A stretch of 56,708 nucleotides of DNA from Burkholderia arboris (GTDB taxonomy: Bacteria > Pseudomonadota > Gammaproteobacteria > Burkholderiales > Burkholderiaceae): positions 1-56,708 of the forward strand of contig NZ_CABVPX010000045.1 of the NCBI RefSeq assembly GCF_902499125.1, in the 5' to 3' direction. The stretch's first letter is position 1, and every line of letters begins with the position of its first letter. Position numbers and translations under genes: made by a program. The notes under the pieces were generated by a model. The model was not told where the DNA came from, did no database searches, and saw only the letters and a list, made by a program, of their open reading frames with translations. Below, piece after piece: positions 8,806-17,370 of this stretch.

Positions 8806-8934
8806 GCGGGGTTCCTCGAAGAGCGGGGCCGATTGCGCCGGGAGGCCAGTATAGGAAGCGCGACGCGCGCGTTCCAATAACGGATTCGCAGATGGTTATC
8901 GCCGCTGCGTATTACCGGAACCGGGCGGGGACGC

Positions 8935-8954
8935 ATCGACGTTCGTACGTCGAT
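8935..8954. promoter_or_regulatory. Inverted repeat in the divergent flavoenzyme promoter
   Basis: ATCGACGT-TCGT-ACGTCGAT is a perfect 8-bp-arm dyad with a 4-nt centre. It lies in the 292-bp gap between the two divergent DszC-like genes (8805 and 9098), where a shared regulator would be expected. The regulator is not identifiable from sequence. Confidence 0.45.
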
Positions 8955-9097
8955 TGCGACGCACAAGCGCGGCATCGCGTGTGAAGATCGACAGGTCGTT
9001 TGTTATCCAAAGGAATATCGTTCCGAGAATCGCTCGGTTTTAGCGCTCGCGCCGCGCTGCTAGATTGAACGCTTTCGTCATTCGACAGGAGGGGCAG

Positions 9098-10336
9098 ATG
9101 TCAGACACGAGCGCCACGATCCAGGAGCGTCCGGCCGATGCAGCGCATCGCGCGGCCCACGTGATCGCCGACGACGCACAGGCGATCGCGGCCGCGCACG
9201 CACTCGCGCAACGGCTCGCGGAAGGCGCGGCCGAACGCGATCGCACGCGCCGCCTGCCGCGCGACGAAATCGAATGGTTTTCGCAGTCGGGACTGTGGGC
9301 GATCACGGTGCCGAAGGCGTACGGCGGGGCAGGCGTGTCGCATGTGACGCTGACCGAAGTCATCAAGATCGTCGCGGCGGCCGATCCGTCGCTCGGGCAG
9401 CTGCCGCAGAATCATTTCGGGCTGGTCGACGTGATCACGCTGACCGGCACCGACGCGCAAAAGCGTCACTTCTTCGCGGAAGTGCTGAGCGGCAAGCGCT
9501 TCGGCAACGGGTTCTCGGAGAAGGGCACGAAACACGTACTCGACCTGAAGACACGCGTGCGCCGCGACGGCGACGACTATCGGGTCGACGGCACCAAGTT
9601 CTACTCGACCGGTGCGCTGTTCGCGCACTACGTGCCGGTGCTGGGCCTCGACGACGCGCACCAGGCATGGCTTGCATACGTGCCGCAGCCGACTCCGGGG
9701 CTGGCCGTGATCGACGACTGGTCGGGATTCGGGCAGCGCACGACCGCGAGCGGCACGGTCGTGCTCGATGCGGTACGCGTTCCGGCGTCGCACGTGCTGC
9801 CCGCGCAGCGCGTGTCGGACGTGCCGACGCTCAACGGCCCGCTGTCGCAGATCATCCAGGCGGCGATCGACGCAGGCATCGCGAAGGCGGCCATCGACGA
9901 CACGCTGGCGTTCGTGCGTACCCGCACACGGCCGTGGGTCGACAGCGGCGTCGAGCGGGCCACGGACGATCCGCTGACGATTCGCGAGATCGGTCATCTG
10001 CATATCCAGCTGCATGCGGCCGAGGCGCTGCTCGAACGTGCGGCGCGCACGCTCGACGAAATCGCGGCGCGCGGCAACGTGACCGAAGACGATGTCGCGC
10101 GTGCGTCCGTCGCGGTCGGCGAAGCAAAGGTGCTGACGACCGAGGTCGCGCTGCTCGCGGGCGAAAAGCTGTTCGAGCTGGCCGGCACGCAATCGACGCT
10201 CGCCGAGCACAATCTCGACCGGCATTGGCGCAACGCGCGCACGCATACGCTGCACGATCCGGTGCGCTGGAAATATCACCTCGTCGGCAACTACTACCTG
10301 AACGGCGTGCGCCCGGCACGCCATGCGTGGAATTGA
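9098..10336 (+). CDS. Acyl-CoA dehydrogenase-fold flavin monooxygenase, SfnB/DszC-like (paralogue)
   Basis: 412 residues from ATG 9098, which has a clear AGGAGG about 5 bp upstream. It is a paralogue of the divergent gene at 7540-8805. It shares NGFSEKGTKHVLDLKT, DGTKFYSTGALFAHYVPV, the GFGQRTTASGT segment, and the C-terminal DRHWRNARTHTLHDP signature. SfnB-type proteins act in dimethylsulfone/sulfonate utilisation, and DszC proteins oxidise thioethers to sulfoxides and sulfones with FMNH2. It ends 43 bp from the convergent ABC permease. The specific substrate is unknown. Confidence 0.9.
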   Translation: MSDTSATIQERPADAAHRAAHVIADDAQAIAAAHALAQRLAEGAAERDRTRRLPRDEIEWFSQSGLWAITVPKAYGGAGVSHVTLTEVIKIVAAADPSLGQLPQNHFGLVDVITLTGTDAQKRHFFAEVLSGKRFGNGFSEKGTKHVLDLKTRVRRDGDDYRVDGTKFYSTGALFAHYVPVLGLDDAHQAWLAYVPQPTPGLAVIDDWSGFGQRTTASGTVVLDAVRVPASHVLPAQRVSDVPTLNGPLSQIIQAAIDAGIAKAAIDDTLAFVRTRTRPWVDSGVERATDDPLTIREIGHLHIQLHAAEALLERAARTLDEIAARGNVTEDDVARASVAVGEAKVLTTEVALLAGEKLFELAGTQSTLAEHNLDRHWRNARTHTLHDPVRWKYHLVGNYYLNGVRPARHAWN

Positions 10337-10378
10337 GCCGCGCGCGGCCGTCGGGCCGTCCGGCCGCCGCGCATCGCG

Positions 10379-11206
10379 CTAGCGGCCGGACGCCAGCAGC
10401 GCCCGGGCCAATAGCCGCGCGAATCCGTCGAGCGCGAAGCCCAGCGCGCCGATGACGACGATGACCGCCATCAGTTCGGAATACGCGAGCCGGTCGCGCG
10501 TGTCGAGGATCAGGTACCCGAGGCCCGCGCTGACGCCCAGCATCTCGGCCGGCACCAGCACGATCCACAGGATGCCGATCGCGAGCCGGATGCCGTTGAG
10601 CAGCGGTCCCGCGATGGCAGGCAGCACGATGTGGATCAGGAGCTCGCGGCGGGTGGCCGCAAGGCTTGCGCCGAGCTGCAGCCATCGCCGGTCGATCTGG
10701 GTCACGCCAGCGGCCGTGCTCATCAGGACCGGCCACAACGCGGCGAACCCGAGCAGGAAGTAGATCGCACGGTCGCCGATGCCGAACGACATCACGGCGA
10801 GCGGCATCCACGACAGCGGCGACACCATGCGCAGGAACTGGAACGTCGGCGACAGCATGCGCTCGATCCATTGCACGCGGCCGATCAGCAGCCCGAGCGG
10901 CACGCCGGCCAGCAGCGCGGCGCCAAGCCCGACGCCGATGCGCCGCAGGCTGACGAGCGCGTGCTCGAGCAGGTGATCGTCCGCGCACAGCGACCGCAGG
11001 CTCGCAAACGCGCTGTCCGGCGCGAACTGCCGGCCGAGCGAGCCGGGCTCGGTCAATGCGTGGATCGCGGCCCACCAGACGGCGACGGTCGCGACGAGGC
11101 CGGCCACGCCGAGCCATCCGGCGGCCATGCGCGCCGGGGAACGGAAGCCGCGGGCCCCGCGTGTTTGGCGGGCGGACGAACGGCGGGTGGCAAGCGCATC
11201 AGACAA
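10379..11206 (-). CDS. ABC transporter permease (second importer), TTG start
   Basis: 275 residues. No ATG lies in frame near the expected start. The TTG at 11206 is preceded by a strong GGAGGAG about 8 bp upstream, so it is preferred over ATG 11128. About six membrane segments are visible, with the EAA-like loop LGASLAATRRELLIHIVLP. It overlaps the binding-protein gene by 8 bp and is the last gene of the operon 14850-10379. The family is SsuC/NrtB/TauC. The rare start codon plus the overlap suggest that translation is coupled to the upstream gene. Confidence 0.9.
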   Translation of the reverse strand: MSDALATRRSSARQTRGARGFRSPARMAAGWLGVAGLVATVAVWWAAIHALTEPGSLGRQFAPDSAFASLRSLCADDHLLEHALVSLRRIGVGLGAALLAGVPLGLLIGRVQWIERMLSPTFQFLRMVSPLSWMPLAVMSFGIGDRAIYFLLGFAALWPVLMSTAAGVTQIDRRWLQLGASLAATRRELLIHIVLPAIAGPLLNGIRLAIGILWIVLVPAEMLGVSAGLGYLILDTRDRLAYSELMAVIVVIGALGFALDGFARLLARALLASGR

Positions 11207-12389
11207 CGATGATCTCCTCCCGCCGGAAGGCGGCCGGCTGACCGAACGCCGCGAGCCCGCCGACCGCGTCGATGCTCTTGCGCACGAACCGGTCGTCGAC
11301 GAGATCGCGCGCGGCGAACGCCGGGTCGAGCGACGCGAGGAATGCGCCGTCGCCGTCGACCACGGTGCGCTTCAACCGCTGAACGAGCGCCTCGGTGTAG
11401 CTCGGGAACGGATACGGCTGGAAGTCGATCCGCTTGCCGCGCCAGTCCGCATGACGGATCGCGCCGCTCGCACGATAGGTGTCGGCCAGCGACGCCGACG
11501 GAACCAGCACGCGATCGAGCGCCGCGAGCGTGTGCGGCGTATAGCGGTGCGTGCCGTCCTTCGACAGCAGTTGCGCGGTTTCCTGCGGATGCGCGCGCGC
11601 CCACAACTGCGCCTTCACGATCGCGTTGACGACCTTCTGCGACCACGCGGGGCGCTGCGCCAGATCGTTCTCGTGCATGAACACGACGCAGCACGCATGG
11701 TTCTGCCAGACGTCGCCGGTGAAGCGCAGGATCTTGCCGATCTTCATCAATTCCGCCGTCGCGTTGAACGGCTCGGCGACGATATACCCGGCGATCTGGC
11801 GCGCGGCGAGCGCGGGCAGCATGTCCGATGGCGCCATCACGACCAGGTTGACCTCGTTCGGCCCGGGCGTGCCGCGCCGCTTGAGCACGGGGACGAGCCC
11901 CTGCTGACGGAGCATGTCCTGCAGCACGACGTTGTGGATCGAGTACCAGAACGGGATCGCGACGGTCTTGCCGCCGAGATCGCGCAGCGAATCGACGCCG
12001 GGCGCGACCGTCAGCCCGGAGCCGTTCACGTGGTTCCAGGCGACGACCTTTGCCGGCGCGCGGCTGCCATAGCGTGCCCAGAGCGTCATCGGCGACAGCA
12101 GGTGCACGACGTTGACCTGGCCGGACAGGAACGCTTCGACGAGCTGCGCCCAGCTGCGCAACAGCTTCGGTGGCTCGACGTTCAGCCCTTCGGATGCGAA
12201 GAGGCCGTTGTTGTGGGCCACCAGCAGCGGCGCTGCGTCGGTGATCGGCAGATAGCCGATGCGAACGGGCGCATCGGGATCCGTTGCGGCATGCGCGTTC
12301 GCCATGGACAGCAGCGGGGCGGCGCCGGCCGCGGTGAACAGGGTCGCAAGCTTCAGCCATTCGCGGCGCGACATCGGTATCTGGCACAT
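11199..12389 (-). CDS. ABC substrate-binding protein, NrtA/CmpA-SsuA type, Tat signal
   Basis: 396 residues. The N-terminus has a twin-arginine motif (SRREWLKLA) followed by a hydrophobic stretch and SMANAHA, so export by Tat is likely. ATG 12374 is an alternative start, and neither start has a strong ribosome-binding site. The mature part begins VRIGYLPITDAAPLLVAHNNGLF, typical of the NMT1/NrtA group. It differs clearly from the Sec-exported binding protein at 3260, so the two importers probably take different ligands. It lies between the ATPase and permease genes of its operon. Confidence 0.9.
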   Translation of the reverse strand: MCQIPMSRREWLKLATLFTAAGAAPLLSMANAHAATDPDAPVRIGYLPITDAAPLLVAHNNGLFASEGLNVEPPKLLRSWAQLVEAFLSGQVNVVHLLSPMTLWARYGSRAPAKVVAWNHVNGSGLTVAPGVDSLRDLGGKTVAIPFWYSIHNVVLQDMLRQQGLVPVLKRRGTPGPNEVNLVVMAPSDMLPALAARQIAGYIVAEPFNATAELMKIGKILRFTGDVWQNHACCVVFMHENDLAQRPAWSQKVVNAIVKAQLWARAHPQETAQLLSKDGTHRYTPHTLAALDRVLVPSASLADTYRASGAIRHADWRGKRIDFQPYPFPSYTEALVQRLKRTVVDGDGAFLASLDPAFAARDLVDDRFVRKSIDAVGGLAAFGQPAAFRREEIIVV

Positions 12390-12404
12390 GGGAGGCGGGA
12401 CAGG

Positions 12405-13199
12405 TCAGTGAGCGGGGTGGAGTTCGGACGCGTGCGGGCGCTTCATGCCGGCCTGCAACGCCTTCAGGATGTCGATGCGCATCGTGCCGAGTTCGCTGAC
12501 GAACGCGTCGCGCGGATGCGGAAGATCGACCTGCCAGGCATCGATGAAACGGCCTTGCGTGCCGAGCAGCACGATGCGGTCGGCCACGAGCAGCGCTTCG
12601 TCGATGTCGTGGGTCACGAGTACCGTCGCGCAGCGCGTCGTCGCGACGATGCCCGCCAGCAGCTGTTGCATCGCGGCGCGCGTGACTTCGTCGAGGGCGG
12701 AGAACGGCTCGTCGAGCAGCAAGGCCTGCGGTTGACGCGCCAGTGCGCGCGCGAGCGCCGCGCGCTGCGCCATGCCGCCGGAGAGCTGGGCCGGGCGTAG
12801 CGCTGCGGCGGCTTCGAGCCCGACCGCGCGCAGGGCCGACCGGACGCGTTCGCGTTGCTGATCGCGCGTGAGGCGATCCTGATGCTCGAACGCGAGCCCG
12901 AACGCGACGTTCCGTTCGGTCGACAGCCACGGCAACAGGCAGGGATCCTGAAACGCGATCGCGATCTTCGGATGCGGACCCTGCAGCATCGCGCCGTTGA
13001 CCGACACGGTGCCCGATTGCGGCCGCTCGAGGCCGGCCAGCGCGCGCAGGAGGCTCGACTTGCCGGTGCCGCTCGGGCCGATCAGCGCGACGATTTCGCC
13101 CGGAGCGACCGACAGCGAGACATCGGCAAGCACGATCGTGGGCGACGGCTCGCCGTAGCCGAGCGTCAGGTGGCGGGCGTCCAGCAGCGGCGGCGTCAT
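12405..13199 (-). CDS. ABC transporter ATP-binding protein (second importer)
   Basis: 264 residues from ATG 13199. The frame is open further upstream, but that part is antisense to the flavoprotein gene. Motifs are Walker A GPSGTGKSS, signature LSGGMAQRAALARA, Walker B LLLDEPF, and switch His VTHDIDEAL. ATG 13199 overlaps the stop of the upstream flavoprotein gene by 4 bp (ATGA). With the binding protein and permease downstream it forms a complete SsuABC/TauABC-type importer that is co-expressed with an oxidoreductase and an AhpD-like protein. Confidence 0.92.
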   Translation of the reverse strand: MTPPLLDARHLTLGYGEPSPTIVLADVSLSVAPGEIVALIGPSGTGKSSLLRALAGLERPQSGTVSVNGAMLQGPHPKIAIAFQDPCLLPWLSTERNVAFGLAFEHQDRLTRDQQRERVRSALRAVGLEAAAALRPAQLSGGMAQRAALARALARQPQALLLDEPFSALDEVTRAAMQQLLAGIVATTRCATVLVTHDIDEALLVADRIVLLGTQGRFIDAWQVDLPHPRDAFVSELGTMRIDILKALQAGMKRPHASELHPAH

Positions 13200-14311
13200 G
13201 CGGCGATGCTCCGCGACTGCGCCGCGAGTTGCGCCTTCAGCTGCACCACGCTGGGCGTGACGATCGGAATGAACGCCGCTTCGCGCCAGCGTCGATCGAA
13301 ACCGAGCCCGGCATCGCGCAGATAGCCGCGGCCACCGCTCGCCTCGAGTTCGAGGTTCACGGCGGTCGCCACCAGCGTCGCGAGCGTGATGCGCAGCTCG
13401 AACAGGCGATCGGGGTGCATGCGCAGGCTGCCGTCGGCAAGGCCGCTCGACAGCTGCGCGCATGCGGCGGCCAGCCCGGCCGCGCACGATTCGACTTCTG
13501 CGCCCAGGATGCCGCGCGACGTCTTCGCCGCACGCTGCGCTTCGGCCAGCGCGCGACGCGCAAGCCCGATCGAGAGCCCGCACTGCAAACCCAGGAACGC
13601 CGGTCGCACCGCCGGCAGGAAAGTTCGCGCATCCGGATGGATCAGCCACGCGGCATCGGTCGGCACGTCCTCGAGACGCAACGCGGCGGTGTTGCTGCCG
13701 CGCAGCGCGATCAGGTCGAGATCCGCGCTGCGGGCCAGGCCGGGCGCGTCATGCGGGATCGCGACGATCGCGGACGGGCGGCCATCGGGAAACGCGACGG
13801 CGGCCGCCACCACGAACTGCTCCGCGCGCAGGTTCGTCACCCAGGCCATCCTGCCGGTCAGCCGCCAGTCGCCGGCCGCTTCCGCGTGCTGCGTGGCGTC
13901 GATCTGCAGCGATTCGATCCCGCACAGATACTTCATCGCGTTCGACAGGCCGCTGGCACCGGCGCAACTGCCGTCGAGCAGCGCCGGCAGCCAGCGCTCG
14001 CGCAGCGCGGTATTGGGGCTTTGCAGCAGATACTCGATGAAGCTGCGCTGGCCCCACAGAACGAAGGCTGCCGCCAGCGAATGCTCGGCCACCGCGGCGA
14101 TGCCCGCAATGGCGTCCGCGGTACTGCCGCCGGCGCCGCCGAGGCTCGCCGGCACGCCGCTTCGGAACAGCCCCGCGGCCGCGAGGCGCGGCACGACTTC
14201 GGCTTTCAGGTCGGCGCTCGTGTCGAGCGGCGTGGCGTTCGCGTCGAGCCAGTCGACGAACGACGCGTCGAGTGCGGGCGCCGTCAGGCGAGCTGTGTCC
14301 GGGGTTCCCAT
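13196..14311 (-). CDS. Acyl-CoA dehydrogenase family flavoprotein
   Basis: 371 residues from ATG 14311. It has the acyl-CoA dehydrogenase fold: an N-terminal helical domain with GVPASLGGAGGSTADAIAGIAAVAEHS, a middle beta domain with AWVTNLRAEQFVVAAA, and a C-terminal helical bundle ending GRGYLRDAGLGFDRRWREAAF. It is shorter and more diverged than the two DszC/SfnB-like proteins and lacks their DRHWRN signature, so its reaction may differ. It overlaps the AhpD-like gene by 28 bp and the ATPase gene by 4 bp, so it is firmly in the transport operon. The reaction is unknown. Confidence 0.87.
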   Translation of the reverse strand: MGTPDTARLTAPALDASFVDWLDANATPLDTSADLKAEVVPRLAAAGLFRSGVPASLGGAGGSTADAIAGIAAVAEHSLAAAFVLWGQRSFIEYLLQSPNTALRERWLPALLDGSCAGASGLSNAMKYLCGIESLQIDATQHAEAAGDWRLTGRMAWVTNLRAEQFVVAAAVAFPDGRPSAIVAIPHDAPGLARSADLDLIALRGSNTAALRLEDVPTDAAWLIHPDARTFLPAVRPAFLGLQCGLSIGLARRALAEAQRAAKTSRGILGAEVESCAAGLAAACAQLSSGLADGSLRMHPDRLFELRITLATLVATAVNLELEASGGRGYLRDAGLGFDRRWREAAFIPIVTPSVVQLKAQLAAQSRSIAA

Positions 14312-14850
14312 CGGTATGCCGCCAGTTCGGGGTTGAGTTCGTTGCGCGCGAGGTTGTTCGCGAAGTTGCACAGCGTTGCGAGGCTGACGCCCAGCACCAC
14401 CTCGAGCGCGTTCGCTTCGGTGAAGCCGGCGGCAACGAAGGCGTCGAGCGCGTCGTCGGCAACGGCGCCGCGCGTCGCGATCACCGCACGCGTGAATTCG
14501 GCGACGGCATCCAGCCGCGCATCGGCGACCGGCTCACCGTCGCGCAACGCGTTCACGTCCGCGCGATCGACATGCGCCTTTTTCAGCGCCGCCGCGGTGT
14601 GGCCGGCCACGCAGAACGCGCAGCCGTGGACGGCGGCCGCGGTGATCTGAACCGCTTCGCGCTCGGCAAACGTGAGGCCCGCGCGGCTGTTGATCTCCGA
14701 GACGGTCAGATAGGTTTCGAGGGCGACCGGCGCATTCGCGAGCGAGCGCACCAGGTTCGGCAGGAAGCCGTTCGCACGCAGCGATTTCTCCAGGAACGGC
14801 TGGCTCGGCGCGGGGGCCGTTTCGATGGCAGGCAAGGGCAGGCGGCTCAC
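14284..14850 (-). CDS. Carboxymuconolactone decarboxylase/AhpD-like protein, GTG start
   Basis: 188 residues from GTG 14850, which follows GGAG by about 7 bp. The frame upstream is open but has no start with a ribosome-binding site. The AhpD core is clear: HGCAFCVAGHTAAA gives Cys77 and Cys80 three residues before His84, the redox-active CxxC plus His relay of alkylhydroperoxidase D. The length is close to that of peroxidase-related AhpD proteins. It is the first gene of the importer operon. A role in coping with peroxide from flavoenzyme turnover is reasonable inference. Confidence 0.9.
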   Translation of the reverse strand: MSRLPLPAIETAPAPSQPFLEKSLRANGFLPNLVRSLANAPVALETYLTVSEINSRAGLTFAEREAVQITAAAVHGCAFCVAGHTAAALKKAHVDRADVNALRDGEPVADARLDAVAEFTRAVIATRGAVADDALDAFVAAGFTEANALEVVLGVSLATLCNFANNLARNELNPELAAYRWEPRTQLA

Positions 14851-14965
14851 AGGATTCTCCGGAAGGGCAGTGAGAACATTGTCGAGGCGGCGTCGCCACC
14901 GGACAATGCGCGAACATCCGCGATTCCTGTGCGTTCGTCCCGCGGGGCGGCGGTGCGCCGTCCGG

Positions 14966-15925
14966 TTAGTGGAGGCGCGCCGCAGCGTGCGACGCGTTGT
15001 CGCGATCGCGACGCCATGCGCCGGGCTGCATGCCCATCGTGCGCTTGAATGCATGCGCGAATGCCGACTCCGACTGATAGCCGACGATTTCGCCTGCACG
15101 CGAAATCGGCAAGCCCTGCTGCAACAGGTCTGCCGCGAGCCTCATCCGCACCATCGTGACGAACTGCATCGGCGGATGTCCCGACGCTTCGCTGAAGTGC
15201 TTGCAGAACGCGGTGCGCGACATGTTGGCGAGCGCGGCCATCGACTCGGTGGTCCACGCGTCGCCGGGCGCGTCGACGATCGCGGCCAGGAGCGTGCCGA
15301 AGCCGGTCCGCTGCATCAGCGACGCGAGCCCGCTGGTCACGGTATCGTGCCCGGCGGCGTCCCGTACCGCATAGAACAGCAGTAGTTCGACCAGCTTGTC
15401 GATCAGCGGCGATGGCGCGTCGACGCCATGACGGCCTTCGGCGCGTATCAGGTCGAACAGGCCGTGGATGCCGCGATGGGCGTCGTCGCCGCGCCGCACG
15501 ATCAGGTACTCCGGGAGGAGCGACACGATTGCGCGCGAGACGGTGGAGTGGAATTCGATGAAGCCGCAGGCAAGCCCGACACTGCCGTCGATCGACGGGT
15601 CGAGCGTCTGCATCGTTCCGCGTCGCTCGATCCGGCCGTCACCGGCGACGGTGCAGGCGTTCGGATTGACCGGGCTCGGCGACAACCCGTGCGGCACGTC
15701 GCGCAGCAGGAACACGGCTTCGCCTTCGGCAACCGGGACGCTGGCGCGCCCGTCGGCGAAGTGAAGCCACGCCGATCCATGCAGGATGACGTGGAAGCTT
15801 GCCTTGGCACGGCCGGCGGTCGACGCCTGCCAGTCGCCGCAGTACTGGCCGACGTGAAAGAGCTGGCTTCTGGGCGCCAGGCTGGACAGCAGCCAATGGA
15901 CGACCTTGTCTGTTTGCGCGGACAT
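14966..15925 (-). CDS. AraC family transcriptional regulator with cupin sensor
   Basis: 319 residues from ATG 15925. A TTG further upstream is possible but lacks support. The N-terminal half is a cupin_6-type AraC sensor (FHVGQYCGDWQAST, HVILHGSAWLHFADG). The C-terminal half has two HTH motifs of the AraC/XylS type (MAALANMSRTAFCKHFSEASGHPP and ISRAGEIVGYQSESAFAHAFKRTMGMQPGAWRR). It lies 115 bp upstream of the AhpD-acyl-CoA-dehydrogenase-ABC operon on the same strand, so it may regulate that operon. The ligand is unknown. Confidence 0.9.
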   Translation of the reverse strand: MSAQTDKVVHWLLSSLAPRSQLFHVGQYCGDWQASTAGRAKASFHVILHGSAWLHFADGRASVPVAEGEAVFLLRDVPHGLSPSPVNPNACTVAGDGRIERRGTMQTLDPSIDGSVGLACGFIEFHSTVSRAIVSLLPEYLIVRRGDDAHRGIHGLFDLIRAEGRHGVDAPSPLIDKLVELLLFYAVRDAAGHDTVTSGLASLMQRTGFGTLLAAIVDAPGDAWTTESMAALANMSRTAFCKHFSEASGHPPMQFVTMVRMRLAADLLQQGLPISRAGEIVGYQSESAFAHAFKRTMGMQPGAWRRDRDNASHAAARLH

Positions 15926-16524
15926 TCCGATGCTGGAAGGAGGTTGACGCGCCCATGCTACGGGCTGCGTCGCGCCGCTCAAACCAACGATTCGTAGAAA
16001 GCTTTTTCCTGGCGTGGCGAAGGGATCCTCGCGTACGCGTAACGCCTACGACTCCCGGCGAACGCGTGCGAGCCCCTTGCGGAACGTCGTCACCGCGAAC
16101 CCGGCCGGACGGTTGGCCCTCGCGCGGGGCCCCGGACCAGTCTCTTCCGCAGCCGGCCGTGACACGCCCGTCATGTGAAGCCGGAAACGCGCGGGGCGTT
16201 CTGCCGTTCGAGCGTTGGGTAGCGCACCCGTTGCCATTTCGCTCCCGCCTTTCCGTATCGCGACACCCCGCCGTGCAGCAACGCCACGGCGGTCGCTCGC
16301 ATTTCGGAACGCATCTTCGTGTTCGGCTCGTTCCTTGACGCAACGCTGGCGGATCATGTGCCTGCGGCTTCCCGGCATCGTTGTCCCGGCATGGCCAAGC
16401 GGCCTGTCGAACGGCAATACGCTACGTCGTTCAATGCCGTGAATCAACGCGTGGCGCGATCGCCTCGACACGCCGGCACCTCGGGTGGCGCCCGCATACG
16501 CTGCCTGAAAAATCCATCCCGTCC
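15926..16524. other. Intergenic region without a recognised gene
   Basis: About 600 bp between the AraC gene and the repeat protein. Short frames on both strands have no family resemblance or ribosome-binding sites. Three TTCG tetramers at 16303, 16316 and 16322 recall Hrp-type boxes, but the spacing (15 bp between the outer two) is not the N16 of a true hrpII box. Confidence 0.4.
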
Positions 16525-17325
16525 ATGGAATCGACATTGTCAATGTTCATGCAGGAGGCCGGTATCCCGTCGTTGACCCAGGAACGGTATCTGCTGGAAG
16601 CGCGAGGGCGCGGCGCAGGCCGACACTGGCATGTGGACGATGAAGCGCTGATCCGTGCATACCGATACGCGTCGAATACCGCGCCGAAAACAGCCGAGAG
16701 CCACGCGAGCCTGCTGCGCCAGTTGGGTCATTGGTTGCGCGCCAACCCCGAGGCCGACGGCAGGCCGCGCCCGACCTTGTCGGTGTTGTGCGCCGAATTG
16801 ATCGAGTCGCACCGGCCAGCGCGCAAAAATCCGCATGTCCAGGCGTTCCGCGAAGCGGTGGGAAGGCGCAGCAGTACGGGTAAAAATACGCCCAGTGCAC
16901 TGGATGCGCTGGTTCGCGGCGATACCGCGCGGAAACGGCAGCCGGTCCAGAGCGACGACGAAGCATTGATCCGGCGCTATCAGCAGACCTCGGCCACGCT
17001 TCGCAGGACGGCGCTGACGCATGCGAGCCTGCTGCGCCGGCTGGCGATCTGGCTACGCAGCCATCCGGAAGAGAGCGGGCAGCCGCGGCCGACACTCGCC
17101 GAACTGCGCAGCATGCTGTTCCGTTCAGGACAAGCGGCCCGCGCGAATCGCCATCTCCAGGCTTTTCGCGATGCGGTGGGACCGCAGAGCAGCGCGGGCC
17201 AGAACGTGGCCAGCGCACTGAATGCCCTGGTGCACGGCAATACGACGCGAAAGTCGCGGCGGGCCCGGGTCGACGCAGAAGCATCCGTCAAAGCGCGTCG
17301 AATGGCCCCGGTTCCCGCTCCGTAG
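16525..17325 (+). CDS. Protein of two 106-residue tandem repeats, function unknown
   Basis: 266 residues from ATG 16525; ATG 16543 is also possible and has no better ribosome-binding site. Two clear copies start at about residues 36 and 142 (DDEALIR at 38 and 144, offset 106). Each contains a helical block ending TAxxHASLLRxLxxWLRxxPE, then RPTL-S/A-x-L, then a QAFR-x-AVG segment and an ALxALV-x-G-x-T-x-RK tail. The HASLLRRLAxWLR part recalls the SAM-like N-terminal domain of tyrosine recombinases, but no catalytic domain follows. It is Arg-rich and has no signal peptide. It sits between the sulfur block and the hyu locus with its own long leader. It could be a secreted effector or a DNA-binding protein. 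I do not recognise the family. Confidence 0.75.
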   Translation: MESTLSMFMQEAGIPSLTQERYLLEARGRGAGRHWHVDDEALIRAYRYASNTAPKTAESHASLLRQLGHWLRANPEADGRPRPTLSVLCAELIESHRPARKNPHVQAFREAVGRRSSTGKNTPSALDALVRGDTARKRQPVQSDDEALIRRYQQTSATLRRTALTHASLLRRLAIWLRSHPEESGQPRPTLAELRSMLFRSGQAARANRHLQAFRDAVGPQSSAGQNVASALNALVHGNTTRKSRRARVDAEASVKARRMAPVPAP

Positions 17326-17370
17326 GCGGCACGGCGTCGTGCGCGCCAGCTGCGTCGCGTGGCTGGATGC

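Noticed and set aside
16303..16325. TTCG pair before the repeat protein as an hrpII box
   Set aside because: The spacing is 15 instead of 16 and no YANNRT element lies 30-32 bp downstream.
16525..17325. Repeat protein as a tyrosine recombinase
   Set aside because: Only a SAM-like resemblance; the catalytic R-H-R-Y domain is absent.
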